64,000 nucleotides of DNA, taken from Bin5 sp022821545 (GTDB lineage: Bacteria; Chloroflexota; Anaerolineae; Caldilineales; Caldilineaceae). This document shows, one piece after another, positions 36,054 to 44,871 of the stretch. Each line of letters begins with the position of its first letter. The first letter of the stretch is position 1. The notes under the pieces were generated by a model. That model was not told the DNA's origin. It searched no databases and was given only the letters and a program-made list of their open reading frames with translations. The stretch covers positions 3,534,001 through 3,598,000 of the forward strand of contig CAXXLO010000002.1 in the NCBI GenBank assembly GCA_963664085.2. The letters are read 5' to 3'. The translations under genes were made by a program, and so were the position numbers.

Positions 36054-36073
36054 CGCCCCTTTGCCTACCGAAC
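35330..36073 (+). ncRNA. group II intron, ORF-less, copy 1 (complete)
   Basis: 744 nt. It starts GTGCG and ends in AC, the consensus ends. Domain V at 35983-36016 is 34 nt with the AGC triad, GGAAAC loop region and two-base bulge. A stem-loop at 35602-35627 presents TGTTTGT (35613-35619), which pairs with the last seven exon bases ACAAACG (35323-35329) as EBS1-IBS1, with one G-U. The boundaries agree exactly with the empty site at 49056-49069. There is no reverse transcriptase; the peptide readable from 35881 (MRTTETVLNVLSER) resembles the first residues of Chloroflexota intron maturases, implying an internal deletion of the ORF. It could only move with a maturase supplied in trans. Confidence 0.85.
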
Positions 36074-36087
36074 TCGGGGGCAGGTCA
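36074..36087 (+). mobile_element. IS3 terminal repeat, distal part (3' exon)
   Basis: TCGGGGGCAGGTCA follows the intron directly and equals the minus-strand sequence at 49062-49049. There it is joined without an intron to ACAAACG. It is the outer end of the IS3-family inverted repeat. Confidence 0.75.
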
Positions 36088-36262
36088 AATCTCTTGCTAT
36101 TTTACTGCAATCATCCCCGTAAGATTTCCGTATCACATTATCTTCCCCCTTTTTGCTGGTGTTTTGTCATCGTTCGGTAAGCGTTTTCCAAAAAAGGGTG
36201 AGAGAGATACAATGGTTCTGGCGAATCTATCCCACCACAAGACTTTGAAGGAGGTGATCCAT

Positions 36263-37120
36263 ATGCCATACGAGGCGGATATCAGCAGGAACAACCCGAG
36301 TTGCTTCCTCTTTCTGATCGACCAATCTGGTTCGATGGACGGTGCGTTGGGCGGACAGCCGGCGCTGCGGAAGAAGGACGGGGCGGCCGATGCGGTAAAC
36401 CGCATCCTCGACGCTATTTCCCAGCGCTGCTCGCAAGGCATGGACGTGCGCGACTACTTCCATGTCGGCGTGCTCACGTATACCACGGACAATCAAGGGA
36501 ATCCCGATGTGCAGACCGTCCTTCCGGGGACCTCTCCGCAGGAACCTTTCCTTACCATCAGCCAGGTTATCGACGCCGCCACCGTGGAGGAGAGGGAGGT
36601 GAAGGAGCCGGACGGCGCCGGGGGCTTGGTGGAAGTAACCCGAAAGTTCCCGGTGTGGCTGCGCCCTGAAGCCAAGTGGGGGACGCCAATGTGCAACGCT
36701 TTGTCCGTGGGCGCTGATGCGCTCCGCGACTGGATAGCCGATCATCCAAACTCTTATCCCCCCGTGGTCATCAACGTTACCGACGGCGCGGCCGGGGACG
36801 GCGACCCCGTGCCCTTGGCGGAAAAGATCATGGACCTTGAGACGAACGACGGCAACGTGCTGGTCTACAACGTCCATCTTTCGGAGATGTCGGCGATGCC
36901 GGTCCAATACCCGTCGGATAAGAGCGAAATACCTGCCGATGAGTACGCGGCGCAAATGTTCCGTATGTCTTCGGAGTTTCCCACCCAGGTGGTGGATATG
37001 GCCGCCGGCATGGATCTGCCGGTCACCCAGGGTTCTCGCGGTTACGTCTACAACGCCGACATGGTGGCGTTGGTGCAATTTTTGGACATTGGCACGCGAG
37101 CCGCTTCCGACCTGCGCTGA
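36263..37120 (+). CDS. TerY-like vWA domain protein (TerY-P triad)
   Basis: 285 residues from the ATG at 36263, chosen because AAGGAGGTGATCC at 36247, an almost perfect anti-16S match, precedes it; an in-frame ATG at 36212 is possible. The vWA MIDAS motif DQSGS is at 20-24, and further metal ligands follow in a Thr-containing strand and VINVTDGAAGDG near 175. It is a soluble metal-binding interaction protein. The next two genes encode a PP2C phosphatase and a protein kinase in the same order as the TerY-phosphorylation triad, which has been reported as an anti-phage system. It would be the signal-relaying or target component. Confidence 0.85.
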   Translation: MPYEADISRNNPSCFLFLIDQSGSMDGALGGQPALRKKDGAADAVNRILDAISQRCSQGMDVRDYFHVGVLTYTTDNQGNPDVQTVLPGTSPQEPFLTISQVIDAATVEEREVKEPDGAGGLVEVTRKFPVWLRPEAKWGTPMCNALSVGADALRDWIADHPNSYPPVVINVTDGAAGDGDPVPLAEKIMDLETNDGNVLVYNVHLSEMSAMPVQYPSDKSEIPADEYAAQMFRMSSEFPTQVVDMAAGMDLPVTQGSRGYVYNADMVALVQFLDIGTRAASDLR

Positions 37121-37137
37121 TCGGCTGGAGGATTAAG

Positions 37138-37911
37138 GTGGCCTTTCGACCTCCCAAAGAATTCTGGCTGCCCAAAGCGGGCAACCGCCTGGAGGAATAT
37201 GAAGACGCTTGCCGTGTGGCATATGCCCCTGAAATTGAGGCGGCGGGCCTGGGCACGGCGCGGATAGCTGTTTCCGACGGCGCCAGCGAGTCCGCCTTTG
37301 CCCGGGAGTGGGCGAATGTCCTGACCGATGCCTTCGTGGCCGAACCTCCAGATCTGTGCGGCCTGACTGAGGACTCGTTTAACGCGTGGCTGCTGCCGGC
37401 CAGGAAGCGGTGGCGCGACTGCGTACCGTGGGACCGCCTGCCTTGGCATGGAGAGGCCAAGGCGCGTTCGGGGGCTTTCGCGACCCTATTGGGACTGACC
37501 GTCCGAGCTGCGCCGGACAGCCCCGAGCAACTCTCCTGGCGGGCGCTGGCAGTAGGGGACAGTTGCCTTTTCGTCGTTCGTGAGGACCGCCTGTGGTTGT
37601 CCTTCCCTCTAGAAGCCGCCTCCCAGTTCGACAACAGTCCAGCCCTGATTTGCAGCAACCCCAACAACGCCAAGAATCTGTGGACAGCGGTGCGACTGCA
37701 TGGCGGCGAGTGTGCAGCGGGGGACCTTTTCATCCTGGCCTCCGACGCACTGGCCTGCTGGTTCCTGACCAGGAGCGCTGCCGGGGAGAGGCCCTGGGAA
37801 TCGCTCGCTGCGCTGGACTCGTCAGGCTGGGATGCTTGGATAGAGGAGCAACGACGCAAGCAACTGCTGCACAACGATGATACAACGCTGGTCCTGTTCG
37901 AGGTCGTCTAG
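37138..37911 (+). CDS. PP2C-like protein phosphatase (TerY-P triad)
   Basis: 257 residues starting at GTG 37138, 17 bp after the vWA gene and with GGAGGA upstream. The PP2C fold is recognised from AVSDGASESAFAREWANVL (metal Asp), ALAVGDSCLFVVRE, and the C-terminal HNDDTTLVLFEV with the last metal Asp pair. It should reverse Ser/Thr phosphorylation of a partner in the triad. The next gene starts 22 bp after its stop. Confidence 0.83.
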   Translation: MAFRPPKEFWLPKAGNRLEEYEDACRVAYAPEIEAAGLGTARIAVSDGASESAFAREWANVLTDAFVAEPPDLCGLTEDSFNAWLLPARKRWRDCVPWDRLPWHGEAKARSGAFATLLGLTVRAAPDSPEQLSWRALAVGDSCLFVVREDRLWLSFPLEAASQFDNSPALICSNPNNAKNLWTAVRLHGGECAAGDLFILASDALACWFLTRSAAGERPWESLAALDSSGWDAWIEEQRRKQLLHNDDTTLVLFEVV

Positions 37912-37933
37912 GCCCTCGAAGCAAGGCAATGCC

Positions 37934-39193
37934 ATGGCTTGGCCAGGAATAACCGACTTCAGCGAGGCGATTCAGAATCCCAAACTCTGCTTCAAGGGCA
38001 CCGAGCTCGAAGCCGGGGCAGTATCAGTCAACCAACGCGGGATGCCCATGGTGTTTTCCGGGGCTTTCGCGTGCGTCTATCCCGTATCGGTCGGGGGACG
38101 AACCTTCGCGGTGCGTTGCTTCACCCGCGAGGTGGAGGACCAACAGACCCGTTACAACCAGTTGAGCGAGTACCTGATCAACGTCCTCCCTCCGTCTTTC
38201 GTGCATTTCGAGTACGTGGAGCACGGGATCGTCCTGAAGGGTGCCTGGTATCCGGTTGTCAGGATGGAGTGGGTGGAAGGGGAGTCGTTGAGCAGCTTCG
38301 TCGGCTCTAATCTCAACGATCCGGACGCTCTGCGCCGAGTCGCCGCGCAGTGGCGCGGGGGCGCGGCGGCCAGTCTGCGTGGTCTGGGCATCGCCCACAA
38401 CGACCTGCAGCACGGCAACGTGATGGTGCAGGCGGACGGCGGAATCCGCCTGGTGGACTACGACAGCATGTTCCTGCCCAGGTTTCGGGGGGAGCGCAGC
38501 CCGGAACTAGGACACAAGAACTTCCAGCATCCCCTCAGAACGGCGGAGGATTACGACGCTTACGTAGACAATTTTCCTGTCCTGGTCGTCTACCTCAGCC
38601 TGCTCGCCATCGCCGCGGATCCAGGTTTGTGGTCCTTCTATAATGACGACAACCTGATCTTTACCAGGAACGATTACGCAGCCCCCAAGGGCTCCCAACT
38701 TGTCAAACTATTGAAGAGGTCGCCTGACCAGGCCGTGGCCGAGCTGACGGAGCGCCTGGAGGAGTGCTGCGCGCTTCCCGTGGAGGAGGTGCCGGACCTG
38801 GAGACCCTGCTGCAGGGTCTCCCACCCAGTTCGACACTGGCGTCGCCCTCAGCGCCGCCGGGCGCGGCCGTACCAGGACACCGGCAGACTCTTCAAGCGC
38901 AACAGCCGGCGTCAGTGCAGCCCGCACCTGCCACTTCCGGGCGGCGGGCCACTGCCGCTCCGGCTCCCTCCACGGGTCCTGCGGCGCCCAACTTGTCCGC
39001 GCCGGCCGGATCTGCGAAAGGCATGACGGCTCAGCCCGGTCAAGCCTCCCGCAACCCCGCCTCGGCGGTTGCGCGCAGGGCCGGTCCCGGAGAGCGCAAG
39101 ATGGTGCTGCTGGGCGTGACGGCCACGGTTGTGGGCGTCGCGATAGCAATCGCGGCGATGTTTGCCTGGGCAATTTCGGTGCAGGGGTGGTAG
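37934..39193 (+). CDS. atypical Ser/Thr protein kinase with C-terminal membrane helix (TerY-P triad)
   Basis: 419 residues from the ATG at 37934. The glycine loop region is FSGAFACVYP (41-50), the beta-3 motif reads FAVRCF with Arg61 where kinases usually have Lys, the catalytic loop is HNDLQHGN (155-162), and the metal motif is VDYD (174-177). After about residue 310 comes a Pro/Ala-rich linker and a single membrane helix near the C-terminus (VLLGVTATVVGVAIAIAAMF). This membrane-tethered kinase completes the vWA-PP2C-kinase triad. The Arg61 substitution means activity should be tested, not assumed. Confidence 0.82.
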   Translation: MAWPGITDFSEAIQNPKLCFKGTELEAGAVSVNQRGMPMVFSGAFACVYPVSVGGRTFAVRCFTREVEDQQTRYNQLSEYLINVLPPSFVHFEYVEHGIVLKGAWYPVVRMEWVEGESLSSFVGSNLNDPDALRRVAAQWRGGAAASLRGLGIAHNDLQHGNVMVQADGGIRLVDYDSMFLPRFRGERSPELGHKNFQHPLRTAEDYDAYVDNFPVLVVYLSLLAIAADPGLWSFYNDDNLIFTRNDYAAPKGSQLVKLLKRSPDQAVAELTERLEECCALPVEEVPDLETLLQGLPPSSTLASPSAPPGAAVPGHRQTLQAQQPASVQPAPATSGRRATAAPAPSTGPAAPNLSAPAGSAKGMTAQPGQASRNPASAVARRAGPGERKMVLLGVTATVVGVAIAIAAMFAWAISVQGW

Positions 39194-39233
39194 CAGCCGC
39201 TTCATCTTTGCGGCCGGAGCGTCGGGTTTCCGT

Positions 39234-40001
39234 TTAGGGGTTCCTTCCTGACAGGAGCTGGGGAATGATTCCCAGTGTCAGGACGGTGACGCCCGTATTG
39301 GCGAACATGGCGGCGATGTCCTCGAACGGAAGGAATGGGAGCGCGCCGAGCATACCGGCCGCGACCATCGCCACCGAAAGTCTGTTGATCCATCCCCAAC
39401 CCAGCCTGGCCCATCCCACCGTGTCAGCCCAACTGAATAGCCTGCCGCGTATGCCGCGTCCGCGGAGGATGAGAGTAATGCCGGCGCACAGGATCAGAAG
39501 CAGGCCCGCCTTCGAGATTGTGTCCAGCGCAGACGTTATTCCCAAAACTGCGGATTCGTTGGCAACAAAGAGCTGTGAGATGAGGATATCCGGGAGTGCG
39601 GATGCGGCGAATACGACCACTCCGGCCGCGGCGGCGCCTGATGCCAACTTTCCCCGCGGCATCATCCTACGGGTCAATGCCGGCTCTCCGGCCAGTTTCA
39701 ATAGTTCGAGCACAAAGCGCACGCCGAACATGCAGATGCCGACGACAAGGTTGCAGAAGCCAAACAGGGCCAGGATTTCTATGCCCGTTTGCGGTTCGGT
39801 CCTAGGGAGGAATCCCCGCTCTTCAGGCGCGCCCAAAAGCTCTATGAGCGGCACTAGCGCTTGATTGTACAAGGACTCTCCGACGAACGGACTCCACACA
39901 ATCAGCAAGACGCCGACCGCCATCACGCCCAGTGCCACCTTGTAGGCCATGCCCCAGTCGGCGAATGTGGTGCGCACCTTGGACACGCGGGTACGAGGCA
40001 T
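39234..40001 (-). CDS. multi-pass membrane protein, unknown
   Basis: 255 residues with about six hydrophobic segments, for example YKVALGVMAVGVLLIVWSPF, LALFGFCNLVVGICMFGV and LSVAMVAAGMLGALPFLPF. No family is recognised. It is convergent with the kinase gene (41 bp between stops) and follows another membrane protein gene on the same strand after 86 bp. The two may form a unit. Confidence 0.7.
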   Translation of the reverse strand: MPRTRVSKVRTTFADWGMAYKVALGVMAVGVLLIVWSPFVGESLYNQALVPLIELLGAPEERGFLPRTEPQTGIEILALFGFCNLVVGICMFGVRFVLELLKLAGEPALTRRMMPRGKLASGAAAAGVVVFAASALPDILISQLFVANESAVLGITSALDTISKAGLLLILCAGITLILRGRGIRGRLFSWADTVGWARLGWGWINRLSVAMVAAGMLGALPFLPFEDIAAMFANTGVTVLTLGIIPQLLSGRNP

Positions 40002-40087
40002 GCTCTGGTAGGATATGTTCTCGCCTCCTGTTTTTCGTTGGTCTTCGCTTCAGAAGAACGGCGCTTAACTCGACCGTTACGGGATGA

Positions 40088-40621
40088 TCATCGCCGGGCG
40101 TCTCGATCTTTTTCGCGCTTTTGCTCTTCTTTCTGTAAAGGCGTCGCTTTCCGGCGGTGGAATCTTCCGTATATGAGAAGAGATGCGCCGGTCCAGAAGA
40201 GGACGATGCCCGGCGCGATGACGATGGCTCCGAAAACGCTCCCGAAAAGTATCTGCAACAGCAGAGCGGGAACAAACAGGATCAGCCCAATCACCACTCC
40301 GGACAGTCCGATTCTATCCGGCCAATGCCAGTCGGCAGTCGCTGTCACGTACCTTTCGACGATGCGCCGGACCGGGCCAATAACCGCGTCCCGCCGGCGA
40401 GACTCCCCAAACAGGACAGCCCCAAGCCCGCCCAGGAAAAAAACTCCGCCCAGCCCCCTAATCGTTACGCCGAAGCCCGCACCGTAATGTTCCTGCAGGA
40501 CGATTCCGAACACAACCAGGATGATCCCAATCGCAGTTCCTGCCGCTCCCAGAATGTCGTTCGGACTCAACCTCCGGAGCGCCGCGAGCAGCTTGGCGCG
40601 TGTTTCTCCCGTAAAGGACAT
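40088..40621 (-). CDS. membrane protein, unknown
   Basis: 177 residues with four hydrophobic segments arranged as two pairs (ILGAAGTAIGIILVVFGIVL, LGGVFFLGGLGAVLFG, then LSGVVIGLILFVPALLLQIL and IVIAPGIVLFWTGASLLIYG). A strongly basic C-terminal tail follows. There is no known family. It lies just before the IS3 head fragment and upstream of the other membrane protein gene. Confidence 0.68.
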   Translation of the reverse strand: MSFTGETRAKLLAALRRLSPNDILGAAGTAIGIILVVFGIVLQEHYGAGFGVTIRGLGGVFFLGGLGAVLFGESRRRDAVIGPVRRIVERYVTATADWHWPDRIGLSGVVIGLILFVPALLLQILFGSVFGAIVIAPGIVLFWTGASLLIYGRFHRRKATPLQKEEQKREKDRDARR

Positions 40622-40656
40622 AAACGCTCTCCTTCAGTGAATAGTATACACGTTGC

Positions 40657-40710
40657 TCACCTTGTCAGCTTGTTGATCACCTGCTCCGGCGTATGTCTCT
40701 TCTTCGCCAT
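40657..40710 (-). pseudogene. IS3 orfA head fragment, left
   Basis: ATG at 40710 to TGA at 40657 gives MAKKRHTPEQVINKLTR, the start of an IS3-family (IS407-type) orfA cut after 15 conserved residues. With its upstream 55 bp it is a near copy, in inverted orientation, of the head at 42441-42547. The two heads flank the IS1182-type element. Confidence 0.75.
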
Positions 40711-40750
40711 CTTTCCCCCTTTCTACGGCCCTATACTAACATATTATCTG

Positions 40751-42456
40751 GAGGCTGTCTCAGAAGGGCAAGATGGGTAGGCGTTGGTAAGTTCCGGCAC
40801 GCCAGCTTGCGAAGACGGCTGGTTGCATAAGCTGAGCCATGCCAACTGTTGAAGAGGCAGTATTGACGCTGCCAGGCGCTACACTCAGGGAATGGGTTGA
40901 GATGCCGGGCTGCAGGGCAGGAAGCCAACAGCGCCTGAGCGCCATATGCGCCAAAGGGTCCTCAGGTTGAACGCGGTCGCCAATAGGATCCACTCGGCTG
41001 CTACATTGACGAGGCCGCGCAGCAAGAATCGACGCGCCCCCTGTTGCTCCTTGATGATGCCGAAGACCGGTTCGATCAACTGCTTCCTGCGTTTGGATAG
41101 CTTCTGTGCCTCGCGGGTGGACATCCAGGTGCGATGGCGGCGCAACACTGCGTCGTGAGGCCCTACCGTCAGCGCCCGTCCATTCAATAGGTCGTTGGTG
41201 CATACCCCGAAGGCTGGACAGGCCTGGCAAGTGGCAGCGGAGGCCCGGTACACGCGCCTGGGTCTCCCGTTGGGACTGCGCATGGTGCCGACGGGAGTCA
41301 GCGTCTGACCGTGTGGGCAGAGGTAGCTGTCGTTGCACTGGTCGTAGATGAAGCGGTCCTTGTGATAGGGGTGATGCTGGGCACGTCGCCGCGACGACTC
41401 AGGCATCACGAGCTTGAGGTCCCTGCGGGCGCATTCGTCCAGCGCAGACCCTGAGTGATAGCCGGCGTCCGCCAACGTCACCTGGGCCCTTGCCCCGGTC
41501 GTCTCCTCGGACTGCTCTAGCATCGGGACCAGCTGGGCAGAGTCATTCGGTTCAGCCACCACATCAGCCGCCGTGACGAACATCCCGTTCGCACCGACAC
41601 TCGGTTGCAACGGCGACACCATGGCCTGAGCGTTGTAGCCAGTCACGATACCCTGGCTGCTCTTCATCAAGCGGGCCTCTCTGTCAGTCAGGTTGATGCA
41701 CTTCTGGCGGCCGCGACCCGCAAGGTCGTCCATCGCCTGCCTGACCTGCTCTTTGAGGACTTTCTTGTCGGCCAACTCTTCTGGCAGATTGACGGCAGGC
41801 TCATCTGCTCCCGCTTCGTTCTGGGCCTCGAGCTCGGATATCGTCTTGTCCAACCGACCCAGCAAGGCACGCAACTCTTCGGCGTCATAGACCCTATCCT
41901 TGGAGGCGTTGGCGACCATCTTTGTCCCATCAACCGCCTGCACGGCCAGGTCCAACAATCCCATCGTCACCGCCGTGCGCACCGTGCGCTCGAACAGCTT
42001 CCTCATATCTGAACGGTGCTTCCTATAGAACCGCCACAGCGTGTTGTGGTCGGGGCGCTGCCATCCGGTCAACCACAGGTACGCTATCTGGTCACGACAG
42101 GCCGTCTCCAGCTTGCGGCATGAACGCACGCCCGTCATGAATCCGTAAAGCCACACGCACAGGAGCGCTCTGGGATGGTAGGCAGGCGCACCCAGAGGCT
42201 CCCCTCCCATCTCCACACCAAGCTCGGCCCAGCCTTCCCTGTCCAAGGCATCGACGAACTCGGCCACAAACCTTGCTCGATGATCCGGCGGCAACAACTC
42301 GTCAAGCGTCGGTGGCAGCATCCACATCTGCTCTCTACTCATCTCCCGAAAAGGCATGTGCGCTCCTCCTACATCTTAGGTAAGCTTCATCCTAAACCCG
42401 GCTTACCCTCAGACGCAATTGTCGTACCCTCTCAGCCCGACTTCTGAGACAGCCTC
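40751..42456 (-). mobile_element. IS1182-family insertion sequence
   Basis: About 1.7 kb, bounded by perfect repeats GAGGCTGTCTCAGAAG (40751-40766) and CTTCTGAGACAGCCTC (42441-42456). The symmetry continues outside into the flanking inverted IS3 heads, so the exact outer ends are not certain. One intact transposase gene fills it. Confidence 0.85.
40885..42357 (-). CDS. IS1182-family transposase
   Basis: 490 residues. The N-terminal MPPTLDELLPPDHRARF-like region and RKLETACRDQIAYLWL are typical of the family. The DDE residues are Asp in VQAVDGTKM, Asp in TLADAGYHSG and Glu in IEPVFGIIKEQ. Cys-rich CQACPAFGVC lies before the last catalytic residue. Full length, no frameshift seen, so it may be active. 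Confidence 0.9.
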   Translation of the reverse strand: MPFREMSREQMWMLPPTLDELLPPDHRARFVAEFVDALDREGWAELGVEMGGEPLGAPAYHPRALLCVWLYGFMTGVRSCRKLETACRDQIAYLWLTGWQRPDHNTLWRFYRKHRSDMRKLFERTVRTAVTMGLLDLAVQAVDGTKMVANASKDRVYDAEELRALLGRLDKTISELEAQNEAGADEPAVNLPEELADKKVLKEQVRQAMDDLAGRGRQKCINLTDREARLMKSSQGIVTGYNAQAMVSPLQPSVGANGMFVTAADVVAEPNDSAQLVPMLEQSEETTGARAQVTLADAGYHSGSALDECARRDLKLVMPESSRRRAQHHPYHKDRFIYDQCNDSYLCPHGQTLTPVGTMRSPNGRPRRVYRASAATCQACPAFGVCTNDLLNGRALTVGPHDAVLRRHRTWMSTREAQKLSKRRKQLIEPVFGIIKEQQGARRFLLRGLVNVAAEWILLATAFNLRTLWRIWRSGAVGFLPCSPASQPIP

Positions 42457-42672
42457 CAGATAATATGTTAGTATAGGGCCGTAGAAAGGGGGGAAGATGG
42501 CCAGGAAGAGACATACGCCGGAACAGGTTATCAACAAGCTGAGAGAGGCTGAGGTGGCGATAGCCAAGGGCAGCACAACTCTCTAGGCTACCGGCCGCCG
42601 GCGCCTGAGGCCCTCTTGCCTGCCGACCCTGTCCCCGTGCTTGTCGGACTAACATATCATGTGGTACAAACG
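42457..42672 (+). mobile_element. internally deleted IS3 element (head joined to tail)
   Basis: The ATG at 42497 starts an orfA head of 29 residues (MARKRHTPEQVINKLREAEV and on) that meets TAG at 42584. Directly after it the sequence continues as GGCTACCGGCCGCCGGCGCC, the 3' end of the IS3 orfB (compare the minus strand near 49145). About 1.1 kb of transposase has been lost. The junction lies at a shared CTCTCT. The right end then carries intron copy 2. Confidence 0.75.
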
Positions 42673-43396
42673 GTGCGCCGTGTCACGGCACAATTTCTAG
42701 CCTGGATACCAGGCTTAGGAGCAGGATATTCTAAAGGTCAACTGTCTTACCCTGACCCTGGCAACAGGGGAAGTTCTCGAAAGAGTGAGGGGACAACAGC
42801 ATGACAGTAAAGCCGGAGAGTAGGACAGTCACGAAAATACCAGACCGGCAAGACCTGCGACCTATGACTATGAAAGGAACCCTAGCGTCCATCTGGAGCA
42901 AACCACATCCAAGGGAAAAGTGACTGATACCCGAACCCCATAGAAATCCGAATGATGTTTGTTCGGATTCCCACCACACTCACGGAAATGCACTACGTCC
43001 GTGGGAACCTGCCAATGGGGAGAATCTGCTAACGAAGCAGGGTAAGGATGCGCCAAAAAGGGAGTCTAAGGGTCGCTATTACGGAGATTGTGAACCGGAA
43101 CACGGGATGCCCTAAGTGATGCGAATCATACGGGTACGGAGTCTCCATAGTACTCGTCGGAATAACGACCGACCAGGGAGAGTGGGAAAGCCACTCACAG
43201 GGGGAAGGGAGACAGGTGAAGCTATGACTGCGAGTACGATGAGGGGGCGCGTGATGCGAACAACTGAAACTGTACTCAATGTCCTGAGTGAAAGGAACAA
43301 ACTGCTCAGCGTAGCTGATCTGAGAAAGCCGGATGATGGGAAACTATCACGTCCGGTTTGACCGGGGGCTTAGGGGAATAGTGTCGAAAGATAACT
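42598..43396 (+). repeat. 799-bp direct repeat, copy 2
   Basis: It matches 35255-36053 with one difference seen (43375). It ends exactly where the insertion sequence at 43396 begins, so the copy was cut by that insertion. Confidence 0.9.
42673..43396 (+). ncRNA. group II intron, ORF-less, copy 2 (3' end lost)
   Basis: Same sequence as copy 1 from GTGCG onward, with domain V at 43326-43359 and EBS1 at 42956-42962. The final 20 nt of the intron (domain VI 3' strand and splice site) and the 3' exon are replaced by the insertion sequence starting at 43396. It should therefore be unable to splice. Confidence 0.82.
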
Positions 43397-44507
43397 GAGG
43401 GGTGTGCATAAATGTCACTGGAAAGCGGTAGCGATGTCAGAGATATTACGGTGTGGCAAGCCCCATTTGGCATTGACAATCATGGCAATCTGAATGGAAA
43501 GGGTAGCGAGGGCTAAACAAGAACAGACATTGTCAAGAGACTTTACAGGCAACTGTTTTTGCTGGGCATAGGCGCCGATGATTTTGGCAATCAGGTCGAA
43601 GAGGGGTTCGACCGAAGTGCGGCGTTTACGCATATGCTGCACCATCTCAGGCGACTGGATGAAGCGGTGATAGGCTTGAGCAAAGCGACCATGCATCCAT
43701 TTATGCGCTGGGGTGAGCAGGTGAACGCCGCATCGCTGCCAGTGGCGAATGCGCATCGCTTTGGTGTAGGCATCAGCGGCCGCCAGGGTCTGAGGGCAGA
43801 GTTGGTTGAGAATCATATCCTCTTTCTGGTCGAGAACCTGACGTTCGGAAACAGCAGCCGTCTCCACCTGCACCATGACCGGAAAGGCATCTTCATTGCA
43901 GGTCACATGCAGGCCGTAGCCGTAGACCCAGCCATGATAGGCGCTCTTGCTCCAGGTGGCATCGGTATCCAGGTTGCGCAATCGGGGCGGAATTCGACCT
44001 TCTCTGCGCATCTTCTCATGCCAGACCGGGCCGCGGGCTTTGAACAGACTCTTGTCTTCAACCAGATGGCTCTGTTCCAGTTGTTCAGCCAGCCCTGACG
44101 CCTGCTGACCGATGAACAGCACGAACGCCTGCAGCAGTTCGTACATTCGCTTGTAGCGACGCCCAATCGTCGTGCGGACGGGGACCTGTTCCCAGCCCAA
44201 CATCTCGACGACCTCAGGATGTTTGTGCAGCCAGCGCCACTGACTCTGGAAGCAAACGATCTGCCGAAACTGCATCAACATGAAGAAAATGATAAAGCTC
44301 TTTCTGTCATAGGTGAAGGGCCGTCCCCGTTTCACTTCACCTTGGGCAATGCGTTCTTGTCTGAACTGCTCAAACAGGTCGATAATTATGGTGACATAGT
44401 CGGTCAGCAGCGGCATCTTTGCCATTGGATTCTCCTTTCTCGTTTGGCAACGATAGGAAAACCCTTCCTGGCCGATTATCTCAAATCTGCATTATGCACA
44501 CCCCTCA
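43396..44507 (-). mobile_element. IS4/IS5-superfamily insertion sequence
   Basis: 1112 bp with perfect 16-bp terminal repeats TGAGGGGTGTGCATAA (43396-43411) and TTATGCACACCCCTCA (44492-44507). It separates intron copy 2 from the DUF262 fragment. No target duplication is evident. Confidence 0.85.
43415..44425 (-). CDS. DDE transposase (IS4/IS5 superfamily)
   Basis: 336 residues. Candidate catalytic residues are Asp in LVEDKSLFKARG, Asp in LAAADAYTKAMRI and Glu in TSVEPLFDLIAKI. The N-terminus MAKMPLLTDYVTIIIDLF is followed by a helical DNA-binding part. It is full length and uninterrupted. The precise IS family is not certain. Confidence 0.82.
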   Translation of the reverse strand: MAKMPLLTDYVTIIIDLFEQFRQERIAQGEVKRGRPFTYDRKSFIIFFMLMQFRQIVCFQSQWRWLHKHPEVVEMLGWEQVPVRTTIGRRYKRMYELLQAFVLFIGQQASGLAEQLEQSHLVEDKSLFKARGPVWHEKMRREGRIPPRLRNLDTDATWSKSAYHGWVYGYGLHVTCNEDAFPVMVQVETAAVSERQVLDQKEDMILNQLCPQTLAAADAYTKAMRIRHWQRCGVHLLTPAHKWMHGRFAQAYHRFIQSPEMVQHMRKRRTSVEPLFDLIAKIIGAYAQQKQLPVKSLDNVCSCLALATLSIQIAMIVNAKWGLPHRNISDIATAFQ

Positions 44508-44802
44508 ATTAACTGTGGTTATGTTGTCTGACAGCAAGAAAGCTCAAGAGTTCAACTTGCAATTCACACGTCTAAACCTGGGTATGATCATAAACTCAGG
44601 CGAGAAGCTCCACGCTATGGTCGGTAACCTCAGAGACAAGTGTTTCAATGACGATGGACTGGGGCAGCATGAATTCCTAAAAGAGACCAATATACCAACC
44701 AGGCGTTATGTGAGGGAGCAGGTGGCCGCTCAGATATTGGCCAACATTTTCTCCCTAGAAGAATCAAATGAATTCACAAGGACTAGGCACTTTGACCTAT
44801 GG
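44508..44802 (+). pseudogene. DUF262 (GmrSD-like) gene fragment
   Basis: In frame from the insertion boundary: FTRLNLGMIINSGEKLHAMV, GNLRDKCF, IPTRRYVREQVAAQIL and RTRHFDL match the C-terminal part of DUF262 proteins, the family of the GmrS nuclease-NTPase of anti-phage systems. The 5' part is lost at the left insertion sequence, and the reading ends at the IS3 element starting at 44803. A continuation (LQRLFKANDKL) appears at 46108-46140. Confidence 0.65.
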
Positions 44803-44871
44803 TGAGCCCCAATCTTTGGACCACGAAACGGGAAAAATAAGGTGTATTCAGACGTAGGTTGTCTGCCGCAA

